Below, one piece after another: positions 19,713 to 27,635 of a stretch of 29,086 bases of DNA. The DNA is from a virus. Numbering within the stretch: position 1 is the stretch's first letter; every line of letters starts with the position of its first letter. The notes beneath the pieces are model-generated. The model saw nothing but the letters and a program-made list of their open reading frames with translations. It searched no databases and was not told the origin of the DNA. The translations under genes were made by a program, and so were the position numbers. Location: positions 1 to 29,086 of the IMG/VR virus record IMGVR_UViG_3300032291_000339; one strand, written 5' to 3'.

Positions 19713-20987
19713 TTATCCTAAAACATTTAAGGCGTCAAGTTCGCCATATTGCGCCGAGTCCAAAATCAGTTCGTAGACGATGGTAGTCGGGGAAGTAAAG
19801 AACGTGACCCTATGGCCGGATAGGACGTTAATTTGGTGCTGGACGCCTTCAACCGCTAATTCTTGGGCGAATTCGGTCGAGGTCGCGCCTTGCTGGATCG
19901 TCTTTTGAATGGTGATCGTGTCGCCAATGTCAACCACGGCCGCGAGGTCGCGCTGGGCGTTAGTAAGGGAAACGAATCCGACGGAAACTTCCGTAAAGCG
20001 CGGTTCTGGATTAGGTACTAAAAGGTATTCGGCGAGGGTTAACGCGGCCGCGTCGTTATGAACAAGCGAGCCCGTGATCGAGGTCGTCTGGATTAAATAT
20101 TGGGCTTGCGAAGCGAGGTCCTCGGCTACTTCGGGACTTGACGCTCCCGCGTGTTGTACGGACGCGCGGTTGACAACTTGATCCGCGTCAAAGGCGATCC
20201 CTACCGCGTCGTATCCAGCCGTTCCGATCGCGCCGTTATCGTGAAAATCTATTACGGAGCCGGCGAGCGTATTTCCGAGCCTCGGCTGAAAACAAAAGTT
20301 CCCATTTCTGTCAATAAAAATTCGACCCTGTTCGGCCTGTTGTATTTGTGCGGCGTAATTCGCGACCGAAGTTCCGTTTGGAACCGTGTAAGCGGCCGCG
20401 CCTCCGAGGGTTACGGTTCCCGTTGAAATGTTTCGTTCTAATGCTGGGAAGTTAACTTCGGGAAGGTCTAAAAGATCGGTTACGCGATCGCTTGAAAGTT
20501 GTTCCGTGACGTTCCATTCGTCAAGATATGTCTGGGCGAGATAGTAGAAATCGTCCGCGCAATTCACCGAAACGCGATCAAGTTCTCCAAGTTCGAATGA
20601 GTACGAATACGAAGTGATATAACCTTTAAATAGGACTTCGTTTTCGCGGCTAAGGATTACGCGACGTAACGGAGCGAGCCCCGGCTGATTATTTGAAGGA
20701 TCGAAATATGGTCCTTGATCGTCGAACGGATTAAAGATCCCCGTCGTATCGAGCAATTCGAAAGACATAGTTCCGGCGAGAATTCCTTGATCTCCAATAT
20801 CGCGTCGTCCACGGAAAACGGAAATGTTTGTCGCGCCGTCGATTACCGAGGCATAAGACGAACTAGGTCCGAGAATGTCCTCATCGAGAATTCCCTTTTC
20901 GGCAGAATCCAAAGTGAAAGAAACGTAATCGAATCCCGTGTCGATTAAAAGGTCATAGTCGCCAGACTGAACGATCGTCGCCGACAT
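19713..20987 (-). CDS. minor tail protein (tail tip/hub)
   Basis: This 424-aa homologue of 5094-6383 shares FTLDSA(E/T)KGILD, FRGRRDIGDQ, IFNPFDDQGPYFD, PGLAPLRRV, YLDEWNVTE, LDLPEVNFPALERNISTGTV and a C-terminal TTIVYELILDSAQYG. It overlaps the tape measure stop by one base. It is among the best conserved structural proteins in the two units, as expected of a core tail-tip component. Confidence 0.8.
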   Translation of the reverse strand: MSATIVQSGDYDLLIDTGFDYVSFTLDSAEKGILDEDILGPSSSYASVIDGATNISVFRGRRDIGDQGILAGTMSFELLDTTGIFNPFDDQGPYFDPSNNQPGLAPLRRVILSRENEVLFKGYITSYSYSFELGELDRVSVNCADDFYYLAQTYLDEWNVTEQLSSDRVTDLLDLPEVNFPALERNISTGTVTLGGAAAYTVPNGTSVANYAAQIQQAEQGRIFIDRNGNFCFQPRLGNTLAGSVIDFHDNGAIGTAGYDAVGIAFDADQVVNRASVQHAGASSPEVAEDLASQAQYLIQTTSITGSLVHNDAAALTLAEYLLVPNPEPRFTEVSVGFVSLTNAQRDLAAVVDIGDTITIQKTIQQGATSTEFAQELAVEGVQHQINVLSGHRVTFFTSPTTIVYELILDSAQYGELDALNVLG

Positions 20988-22384
20988 TATGAAACCTGAA
21001 TATTCGCTGGCCCGTTTGATCTATTAAAAGCGCGAATCGCATTCACGACAGACTGGCCAATTTCCGCGCTTGACGAAAGCCCACCGTTAACGTTAATCGT
21101 GTAGTTTCCGCCCATTCCACCGCTACGGCTTAAGGGAATTACGGCCTCCGGACCGCGCTCGCCGATCATGGCCAACGTCGGAGAACTTACGATCCCGCCC
21201 TCTCCGAGCATTGGAATATTCGGAACGCTGAAACCTTTTCCGCCTAAGCCGGGAACCCAGTCGGGGAACTCAAAAGAAAGTTTTCCGATCGTGTTGTTCC
21301 ATAGTTTCGCGATCGTGTTGAAAATTGTTTTATATACGCCGAGGACCGTCTGAACGTATGTCGTTATTACGTCAATACTTCCCATTACGACGTCTTTGAT
21401 AAAGCCGAACACGTTATCGACTACTTTTCGGACGCCTTCGAATTTGGTGTAAAGGATCGCGAGGATCGCAATTACGCCGGCAATACCTAAAACAATTAGT
21501 CCGAGAGGGTTAGCGGTTAGCGCGGCGTTCCAAAGCCATTGAGCGGCGGTCGCAATTTGCGCGCCTAACGTCCAGATTCGAATCGCGGCATTAGCGGCCA
21601 AAATGGCTACTCCGATCCCGCCGATCACGCCGGCAATAATGAGGAACGTCGTCGTATTTTCTTGGGCCCATGATCCCATCGCGGTCAAAAGCGGAAGCGC
21701 CTTTTCGACTACTGGAATAAGCGCGGCTCCGATGTTTTCTTTTGCTTCGCTGATCGCAATTCCGAAACGTTTCATTTGCCCTTCGGCGGTTCCGGCGGCT
21801 GTAGCGGTAGCGCCTCCAAAGGTCCCTCCGAGAACGTCCATAACCGTATTAAGGTCCGCGCCTTCTTTAATGAGGGTCGCCATTTCTGGGGATAACGCTC
21901 GAAGTCCTTTAAAGTTTCCTTGATACGCCTTCGCCAAAGCGTCCGAAACGGTCGTTAGATCGGTTCCCGTAGCGGTAGAAATATCCATCGCAAGGCTTAA
22001 GCCCTCTTGCGCTTGACCTAGGTCTTTCGTACCTCGCGCCAGTGACGCTAGGGCGGGCCGTAACGCGTCGTCGGCGATTCCCGAGGCGAGACTCATCTTT
22101 GAGATCAATTCCTCGTTAGCGGCGATCTGGGCGTCTGTGGCGGACGCGCTAATGGAAAGAGTACGAGCAAGTTCGGCTTGGGCGGCTTGATCCTCCATAG
22201 CGGCTTTAGTCGCGCCTACAAGGGCAACACCTAAAGCACCGACCGCGGCCGCCGCTGGGAGCGCCGCTTTCTTAATGACGAAGTTCGCTTTCGCGCCGGC
22301 TCCCTCAAGTTTTTTAAAATCGGCGACCGCGCGATCGAGTCCTTGCGGATTCCATTCGGAAACGATGGGGACGGAAATAGCCAT
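20987..22384 (-). CDS. tape measure protein
   Basis: This 465-aa homologue of 6383-7699 shares NFVIKKAALPAAAAVGAL near the start, KAYQGNFKGLRALSPEM and FGGATATA, with hydrophobic segments about residues 245-310. The C-terminal EGGIVSSPTLAMIGERGPEA and AEIGQSVVNAIRAFNRS are conserved. The length predicts a tail of at most about 70 nm. It starts with an ATG sharing a base with the TAA of the gp10-like gene. Confidence 0.9.
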   Translation of the reverse strand: MAISVPIVSEWNPQGLDRAVADFKKLEGAGAKANFVIKKAALPAAAAVGALGVALVGATKAAMEDQAAQAELARTLSISASATDAQIAANEELISKMSLASGIADDALRPALASLARGTKDLGQAQEGLSLAMDISTATGTDLTTVSDALAKAYQGNFKGLRALSPEMATLIKEGADLNTVMDVLGGTFGGATATAAGTAEGQMKRFGIAISEAKENIGAALIPVVEKALPLLTAMGSWAQENTTTFLIIAGVIGGIGVAILAANAAIRIWTLGAQIATAAQWLWNAALTANPLGLIVLGIAGVIAILAILYTKFEGVRKVVDNVFGFIKDVVMGSIDVITTYVQTVLGVYKTIFNTIAKLWNNTIGKLSFEFPDWVPGLGGKGFSVPNIPMLGEGGIVSSPTLAMIGERGPEAVIPLSRSGGMGGNYTINVNGGLSSSAEIGQSVVNAIRAFNRSNGPANIQVS

Positions 22385-22959
22385 TATTTACCGACCATTT
22401 GCGCGCGCTGATTAATGGCATATTCCATATCGGCGATCGCGTCTTTAACGCCCGCCTCGACTTCTCCGATTTTGCTTTCTACTGATCTCCACATAACGCG
22501 CGACGCTCCACCTCGGTCCTTTTGTAGTTTACGGATAAGCGCGGTCCCCGATGGGGTATTACCGGAGCCCGAGCGTCCAGCCATATCAAAGATCGATCCG
22601 CCGGCGGAACCGAGGACAAGTTTTAAAAGCGGGAACGTGTTCGCGTTTTTGTCTCGAATGCGTGAGCCTTTAAAAACGACCTTTATGGAACGTTTGACGG
22701 CTTTAGCGTCATAACCGAGTCGGCCCGTAACTTTCCAGCCTCCGCCACGTTTACGACCTTTTTCGCCCGGCTCGATCGCGACTTCGGGAATAAGTGAGCG
22801 CGCTTCGGCGAGGATCGGCGCGGCCGCAAGTTTCATTTTTGCTTGGGTCGCTTTGCGTAACGCTGGATCGATGGTCTTTAAAAGTTTGAGCATTTCGGGA
22901 ACGCCATAAACCTCAATACGAGCAAGATCGCCCATTTGGGGATTGAATTCACGCGCCAC
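22384..22959 (-). CDS. HK97-gp10-like tail/neck protein
   Basis: This 191-aa protein starts with GTG at 22959, with AAAGG at good spacing; an ATG at 22935 is an alternative. The N-terminal IEVYGVPEMLKLLKTIDPAL, AEARSLIPEV, a basic stretch and a late SRVMWRSVE match the gp10-like pattern and the unit B protein. The gene overlaps the end of the -1 chaperone frame by 11 bases. Same unusual position as in unit B, between chaperone and tape measure. Confidence 0.6.
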   Translation of the reverse strand: MAREFNPQMGDLARIEVYGVPEMLKLLKTIDPALRKATQAKMKLAAAPILAEARSLIPEVAIEPGEKGRKRGGGWKVTGRLGYDAKAVKRSIKVVFKGSRIRDKNANTFPLLKLVLGSAGGSIFDMAGRSGSGNTPSGTALIRKLQKDRGGASRVMWRSVESKIGEVEAGVKDAIADMEYAINQRAQMVGK

Positions 22960-23367
22960 GGCTCGACCTTTCGTTTGCTTTCTTTAAACAATAGATCACC
23001 GTTTGGAGGTCGCGAGTGTCAAAGGTTTCGGAATAAAAGTTCGGGGCCCAGCCCAAGGCGACTAACAATTCGGCTAATTGCCGACGGTAGCCGCCTCCGT
23101 AGGGTTTACGTCCGTTTTATCCTCCGAAGTGATAATCATTTCGGGATTCTCTTTAACCCATTCGCGCCAAGTATCCGGAAGTTTTTCTCCGCGCAATTTT
23201 AAAACTAGGTAAGCCCAGACAGTCACTTCGGTCATGCCGAAACCTCGACCATCGGACGCGCGACGATTCTCGATTCGTTCCCATTCGGTAATAACGAAAA
23301 GGTTAGTGAAAACGGTTTCAATGTTTTCGCCGTCGCCTTTACGGTCAATGAATAACTTAACTTTCAT
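22949..23367 (-). CDS. tail assembly chaperone, long -1 frameshift product
   Basis: The zero frame runs 89 codons to A-AAC-CCT (23107-23101). The -1 frame then adds 50 residues (YGGGYRRQLAELLVALGWAP and on) to a TGA at 22949, giving about 139 aa. The extension is homologous to that of unit B and has no start codon of its own. This is the GT-type chaperone made in small amounts beside the short form. Confidence 0.8.
23074..23367 (-). CDS. tail assembly chaperone, short (zero-frame) product
   Basis: This 97-aa protein begins MKVKLFIDRKGDG and contains TNLFVITEWERIENRRA and TWREWVKENPEM, matching the unit B copy. It ends TEAATVGN shortly after the slippery site. It is the major product when ribosomes do not slip. 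Confidence 0.8.
   Translation of the reverse strand: MKVKLFIDRKGDGENIETVFTNLFVITEWERIENRRASDGRGFGMTEVTVWAYLVLKLRGEKLPDTWREWVKENPEMIITSEDKTDVNPTEAATVGN
23101..23107 (-). promoter_or_regulatory. -1 ribosomal frameshift slippery site AAACCCT
   Basis: The heptamer is A-AAC-CCT in the zero frame, identical to that of unit B and at the same codon context (AAC CCT ACG). The overlapping C-CCA-AAC of unit B is absent here (C-GTA-AAC), which points to AAACCCT as the shared slip site. Confidence 0.75.
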
Positions 23368-23403
23368 TTTTGCTCCTTGTGTCGGGCCGAGGAACGGCCG
23401 TCT

Positions 23404-23808
23404 TTATGAAATGTCGACCGAGTAAGTTCCTTGAGTGAACGTTAGGTCTATGGACTGTAATTCGCCGAGGCTCGCTTGAAGGACAGGCATCTCACCTAGC
23501 AAAGTATCAACTAAAGTAAAGCCCGGATTCGTTGGCGAGTTAGCGCCGCTTGCTGGGGTCGCGATAATCGTCGTTTGTTCTCCGACAAGTTGAGAAAGAA
23601 CTTCATAAGTCGCGTTATCGCTGTAGTCAAGATACAAGGTTACGGTCGCTTCATGGTTGCCGAGGCCCTTTTGACTCTTGCGATCCACCATTCCGAAAAC
23701 CGTATTTTCCAAAACGTCGTAACGTTCGGTCACGGTTGCGGCTGTGCAAAAGCCGGTCAAGTTGACGCCGCCAATAGTGATAACTGGATTTGCTAAAAAT
23801 GAAGCCAT
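23404..23808 (-). CDS. major tail protein
   Basis: This 134-aa beta-rich protein is homologous to 8684-9112, with LANPVITIGGVNLTG at the start, TVFGMVDR, TNPGFTLVDTLLGEMPVLQ and a terminal GTYSVDIS. Its place between the terminator-like and chaperone genes is standard. It forms the tail tube by family inference. Confidence 0.85.
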   Translation of the reverse strand: MASFLANPVITIGGVNLTGFCTAATVTERYDVLENTVFGMVDRKSQKGLGNHEATVTLYLDYSDNATYEVLSQLVGEQTTIIATPASGANSPTNPGFTLVDTLLGEMPVLQASLGELQSIDLTFTQGTYSVDIS

Positions 23809-23838
23809 GTTGAAATTCTCCTTCGTTCTTTCTTTACT

Positions 23839-24213
23839 TTAGTAATTCGACGTCGCCATTATGGGGATTATCAATTCATAAGCCGGAAGGACGGTTCCGC
23901 CAATGTCGATATTAGTCGGACGGCCAGACGTGACCGCCACGTTCTTATCGATCAACTTTGCGACCATTGATAAAAGCGAACGTTCGCCGTCAAGGTTGCC
24001 GGGGCCAAGCGTCATAACTTGAACCGTAAAAACCGCTTTAACGATCTTGTTGTTATATGCCTCAATAGACGGGCTATTGATTAGCGCGCAAGGCGGAACG
24101 ATATTTCTAGGATCGTTTACGACCTGCAAGTTAAGGATCGTTTGGAGCGTCGTTGTAAGGCTGTCTAACGCGACATTTAGGAAGTCCGTGTAGACGGTCG
24201 GGGTTATTGGCAT
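23839..24213 (-). CDS. tail terminator-like / head-tail joining protein
   Basis: This 124-aa homologue of 9169-9531 has QVVNDPRNIVPPCALINSP, LGPGNLDGERSLLSMVAKLI and GRPTNIDIGGTVLPAYEL. It overlaps the connector stop by one base. The role is inferred from synteny with other siphoviruses. Confidence 0.65.
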   Translation of the reverse strand: MPITPTVYTDFLNVALDSLTTTLQTILNLQVVNDPRNIVPPCALINSPSIEAYNNKIVKAVFTVQVMTLGPGNLDGERSLLSMVAKLIDKNVAVTSGRPTNIDIGGTVLPAYELIIPIMATSNY

Positions 24214-24839
24214 TAGGCGACCTGCGGGCGGTCAATTCCGAGCAACTGGCGGATTATGCCGTTTAAGCCGGTAACTGGAGAGACTCCCATATCTTGAAAA
24301 CTATTAAAGGATTCGACGGAGCCTCGGGCCCTGTACATCGCCGAGCCGTACATAATCGCGCCTAGTTTGACGTCTTGCGAAGGAACGGTCGTTAATGAAT
24401 CCGTATAGCCAGACTCCATACGTCGCCTCCAACTAAATTGAGAAGCCGCGGCGGCGCAAATAGTGAGATAGTTAGCGTCGGACTGGGTAGCGACTCCGAT
24501 TCCTAAATAATCGTAAAGGTCTTGAGCGCTAATCCAAGTACAAGTCTGGGTTATGGTCACGGTTCCAGACGCCGCTTGACGCGCTACGTCGTCGGCGGTC
24601 TTTGCGTAAAGGACTTGGTTCGCGATCGGAACTAGCGGATCATAAATTAAATCGCCGTATTGATCAACGCCTATGAATAAATATTCGGGAAGTGCCCTTA
24701 CGACGAACGAGCCGTTAAAAGTAGCGTCAACATTTGTAACGACGATACTTGCGCCGATCTCGATCTCTGCTGGGGTTAAGAGAACGAGAACGGCGAAGTT
24801 ATCGTTTAATTGTTTTTGAACGACCGAGTAGGCGGCCAT
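24213..24839 (-). CDS. head-tail connector (gp6-like) with extra N-terminal domain
   Basis: This 208-aa homologue of 9531-10163 has the beta-rich N-terminal part (VDATFNGSFVVRALPEYLFI) and the helical connector part (WISAQDLYDYLGI, FSWRRRMESGYTDSLTT, LGAIMYGSAMYRARGS). It has a strong AAGGAGG ribosome-binding site, unlike the unit B gene, whose site is in a hairpin. Confidence 0.7.
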   Translation of the reverse strand: MAAYSVVQKQLNDNFAVLVLLTPAEIEIGASIVVTNVDATFNGSFVVRALPEYLFIGVDQYGDLIYDPLVPIANQVLYAKTADDVARQAASGTVTITQTCTWISAQDLYDYLGIGVATQSDANYLTICAAAASQFSWRRRMESGYTDSLTTVPSQDVKLGAIMYGSAMYRARGSVESFNSFQDMGVSPVTGLNGIIRQLLGIDRPQVA

Positions 24840-24860
24840 AATTGGGCCTCCTTCCGGAAG

Positions 24861-25871
24861 TTAAGCGGCTCGTTTAACGAACTTGGTCGAGTCGATCATC
24901 AATGTCGCAAGATAGCCACGGAAGGCTACTGTTCGCGACAAGGTTGAAGGCGTGTCGATACTGATCGCGCCCTTAGCCTGTTCGAATACTTCGAATCCGT
25001 CTGTATTGCCGACGTACACTTGCGCGCTCAAATTACGGTCAACTACGAGGCGCAAGCCAAAAGCGGAAGCCTCAACGGAGGCCGCGTTCATTGAGCCGTA
25101 AGCGTTCATCGGTCCTACTTGTGGGAACAATGGACGACCTGCGTCATCGGTCAAAGTTCCGAGCGCTTGGAAATATTCAGGCGAAACGATGAGCGCGTTA
25201 GGAAGGTTTCCGTTTGAGTTTACAAGGATTTCCGTAGCGGCTTCGTAAACGAAAGCGGCCCAGTCGGCGGCACTTGAAGCCGAGGTAAGGGTCGCGGTCT
25301 GGGAAACGCCGGCTTCAAATTCGGAGCAAGCGTAGTCGTCGGTCTGATTCGCATAGATTCGAGCCATGTCGTCGAGCAAAAGCGACAACACTTCCGGCTG
25401 GGTCCAGTCGATCGAGGCTTCGGAAACTGATACGTATCCGCCGAAAATTTTCTTTGTTACTTGCTCATCGGAGATAACGAAAGTTCCGTCCGTGATTGTC
25501 TGTGATTCGGTTTCAGGTCCACCGATTGAAGTATGGGTCGTGACCTTTGGACGAATGAAAACTTTTCCGCCTTGTGGCATGGCCTTAGGGCCCATCGCGT
25601 CGATGAGCGGGCGCAAGCCTCGGAAGTTGTTGTAGACAGGCTGGACGATCGGCAAAGGAAGCACGCCATCAAGCGAGCCGCCAAGTGTGTTGACGTCTGG
25701 AGCGGCGGCTTTGATTTTTGCTTGCATTTCTGCCGCGACTGCTCCGCCTTGCATGAATGCCGAAATATATTCGGCGGCGCTAGGAAGTTTGAAAGCCTGC
25801 TTTGGTTGAGCAAATAGCGGAGCGATTGTTGACGCTTCGATTACGGCTGGGGTTTCGATGATTTCGGACAT
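24861..25871 (-). CDS. putative nested free major capsid protein (internal start)
   Basis: The ATG at codon 184 of the fusion (MSEIIETPAV) follows AGAGGAGATTAAAGAA, a very strong ribosome-binding site at good distance. It yields a 336-aa capsid protein. Unit B has the equivalent start, and a 17-base identical stretch (25903-25919) lies at the same distance upstream in both. This is good sequence evidence for dual expression, but not proof. Confidence 0.55.
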   Translation of the reverse strand: MSEIIETPAVIEASTIAPLFAQPKQAFKLPSAAEYISAFMQGGAVAAEMQAKIKAAAPDVNTLGGSLDGVLPLPIVQPVYNNFRGLRPLIDAMGPKAMPQGGKVFIRPKVTTHTSIGGPETESQTITDGTFVISDEQVTKKIFGGYVSVSEASIDWTQPEVLSLLLDDMARIYANQTDDYACSEFEAGVSQTATLTSASSAADWAAFVYEAATEILVNSNGNLPNALIVSPEYFQALGTLTDDAGRPLFPQVGPMNAYGSMNAASVEASAFGLRLVVDRNLSAQVYVGNTDGFEVFEQAKGAISIDTPSTLSRTVAFRGYLATLMIDSTKFVKRAA

Positions 25872-26420
25872 TTCTTTAATCTCCTCTTGTGAGTTCTCTA
25901 TTTCATTTAACACTACTTCGGTTTCTTTTTCGTGGATATCCTCGTCCTCGGGGATACTGGCCGCGATCGAATTTATGACGGCCCCCGCCACGGCCCCATG
26001 AGGGACCATAGACAATTCGAACCATTCACTAGCGAGGATTTCCATAACTCCGTCTTTTGAGTAACGGAACTTCGTCGGATTTACCCCGACGGAAACTTGG
26101 TCCACTACCCCGTCCATCGCCAAAACCAAAAACTCATTTCCGAGAGTTGTTTCCGAAATTCGCCCAGTAAATAGAACCGAATTTTCGGCTTCGATTCGTT
26201 CGGTCAAAATTCCGACCGGCTGACTTGCGTCGTGATACATAAAAATTTTAGGCGCTGGACCGTCAAGCGGTAACGAGCCTTTCGCGAACTTGACGCGAGT
26301 CCCATCGGAAACCGTGGCCTCGACACCATAAACGACCGCGACGCCCGAAACGGTTCGACGTGCTGGAGCGTCTGGCGCGGCCGCGTCGACTGTGAAATTT
26401 TGCGGAGTTAAACGAATCAT
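24861..26420 (-). CDS. prohead protease-major capsid protein fusion
   Basis: This 519-aa protein is homologous to 10185-11780. The protease half has RRTVSGVAVVYGV, the catalytic His in MYHDASQPVG and Ser in DQVSVGVNPTKF. An acidic linker (residues about 160-190, rich in Glu) precedes the capsid part (LPSAAEYISAFM, FRGLRPLIDAMG, IRPKVTTHTSIGG, then LGTLTDDAGRPLFPQVG). It is a single gene serving protease, scaffold-like linker and shell. An internal Shine-Dalgarno and ATG at 25871 may give free capsid protein. Confidence 0.9.
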   Translation of the reverse strand: MIRLTPQNFTVDAAAPDAPARRTVSGVAVVYGVEATVSDGTRVKFAKGSLPLDGPAPKIFMYHDASQPVGILTERIEAENSVLFTGRISETTLGNEFLVLAMDGVVDQVSVGVNPTKFRYSKDGVMEILASEWFELSMVPHGAVAGAVINSIAASIPEDEDIHEKETEVVLNEIENSQEEIKEMSEIIETPAVIEASTIAPLFAQPKQAFKLPSAAEYISAFMQGGAVAAEMQAKIKAAAPDVNTLGGSLDGVLPLPIVQPVYNNFRGLRPLIDAMGPKAMPQGGKVFIRPKVTTHTSIGGPETESQTITDGTFVISDEQVTKKIFGGYVSVSEASIDWTQPEVLSLLLDDMARIYANQTDDYACSEFEAGVSQTATLTSASSAADWAAFVYEAATEILVNSNGNLPNALIVSPEYFQALGTLTDDAGRPLFPQVGPMNAYGSMNAASVEASAFGLRLVVDRNLSAQVYVGNTDGFEVFEQAKGAISIDTPSTLSRTVAFRGYLATLMIDSTKFVKRAA

Positions 26421-26435
26421 GATCGAATCCTAAAC

Positions 26436-27545
26436 CTATTGAGTCGCCATTTCGGGCATATCTGAAACATCGTCCGGAGAATCCATCGGTTCTATTTCCT
26501 CAACGTCCCCGCCCATATAGTCCTCGGCCAAAAATTCGGAGGTATCGAAACGAACTTTTGTTCCGCGCGGTAGGACGTTATCGCTTGACAATGTTTCCGA
26601 AATACAATTCATCAATGGGAGGCAGCCAAAGGTCACCAAGTCGATACGAGACTGAGAGGCATTCTGATATGAATATGACCCCGTAGAAACGCCCACCAAA
26701 TACGGAGGAACGCCCATCGCGCGAGAAAGATCTTTCGCGCTGTAATCGGCGGAATCAATGAGAAGCATTCGGTCCGGCGTCGCGCTTGTTTCCGTGTATG
26801 TCAAGCCTTGCGAAATGACGGCCGTCTGATTTGTCATTCTGGCGAGGTTGAATTGCGCGGCTAATTGCTGGAGATCCTCCGCGCTCATCGGTTCCCCTTC
26901 GGTAATTTTTAGAACGCCGGCGGGAATCGACGATGAAGCGTTTCGAACGCGGGCTTCCTCAATGCGAAGCGCGGTTTCTATTGCGCGCCGTGAAGTGAAA
27001 TTGAGCCCTTCGATCGGGCTTAGAAATTGGATTACGTCGCGCGAGTCAAGAGGCATTCCGTTAAATTGAATTTGATTTGACGGGCCGTAAAAAATTCCGC
27101 CCTGCTGATCGAGTGTTTGGACCATGTTGGAAGGTAGCCGCGTGAAGTTCAGGGGATAGCCGTCGGCACTACGCTCGACCACCCACCAAAAGGCCCGACC
27201 CGTGAACAATAAATCGTCCGCGGTCCAACTTAGTATGAAGTTATTCGTCACGGATTTATCGATTCGTCCGATCCATGATCTAGGCGCGAGATCGATCTCT
27301 GACATTTCGCGTTCGTTTTCGGACCATACTTCGCGATACATCTCTAGTTTTAAGTTGCCGATCGTTCCACAAATAAGATCGCGTGAACGTGTAACTGTTG
27401 GGAGACTCATCGCGCGGGCGCGCATTTCTGACGCCGAATAGGCGATGAAGTTTCCAATTTGTGACGCGCCGACATTCGATCCAGCGGCCGCGACTATTGC
27501 GGGAGCCGGCGAAACGGTTTCGGTCTTGCGATTAAATAAAGCCAT
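26436..27545 (-). CDS. portal protein
   Basis: This 369-aa HK97-gp3-like portal starts MALFNRKTETVSPAP. Shared blocks with unit B include MSLPTVTRSRDL, MYREVW, LAPRSWIGR, GRAFWW, QFLSPIEGL, RNASSSIPAGVLK, MTNQTA and GVPPYLVGVSTGSYSYQ. It is preceded by the conserved stem-loop at 27567-27624. The stop lies 15 bases before the protease-capsid start. Confidence 0.88.
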   Translation of the reverse strand: MALFNRKTETVSPAPAIVAAAGSNVGASQIGNFIAYSASEMRARAMSLPTVTRSRDLICGTIGNLKLEMYREVWSENEREMSEIDLAPRSWIGRIDKSVTNNFILSWTADDLLFTGRAFWWVVERSADGYPLNFTRLPSNMVQTLDQQGGIFYGPSNQIQFNGMPLDSRDVIQFLSPIEGLNFTSRRAIETALRIEEARVRNASSSIPAGVLKITEGEPMSAEDLQQLAAQFNLARMTNQTAVISQGLTYTETSATPDRMLLIDSADYSAKDLSRAMGVPPYLVGVSTGSYSYQNASQSRIDLVTFGCLPLMNCISETLSSDNVLPRGTKVRFDTSEFLAEDYMGGDVEEIEPMDSPDDVSDMPEMATQ

Positions 27546-27566
27546 TTCTAAAGTATGTCACGGGAA

Positions 27567-27624
27567 GCGGCCGATCGGGACGATATCCGATCCCGACGAA
27601 AGGCAAGGTCAACCGACCGACCGC
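27567..27624 (-). promoter_or_regulatory. conserved stem-loop between terminase and portal (unit A)
   Basis: A 12-bp stem with two wobble pairs (GCGGTCGGTCGG at 27624-27613 with CCGATCGGCCGC at 27578-27567) encloses a 34-nt loop containing CTTGCCTTTCGTCGGGATC. The loop core is nearly identical to that of unit B while the stem bases differ. The structure sits 22 bases before the portal start, consistent with a leader that affects portal translation, or an RNA cleavage site. Confidence 0.6.
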
Positions 27625-27635
27625 CGGCGACGATC

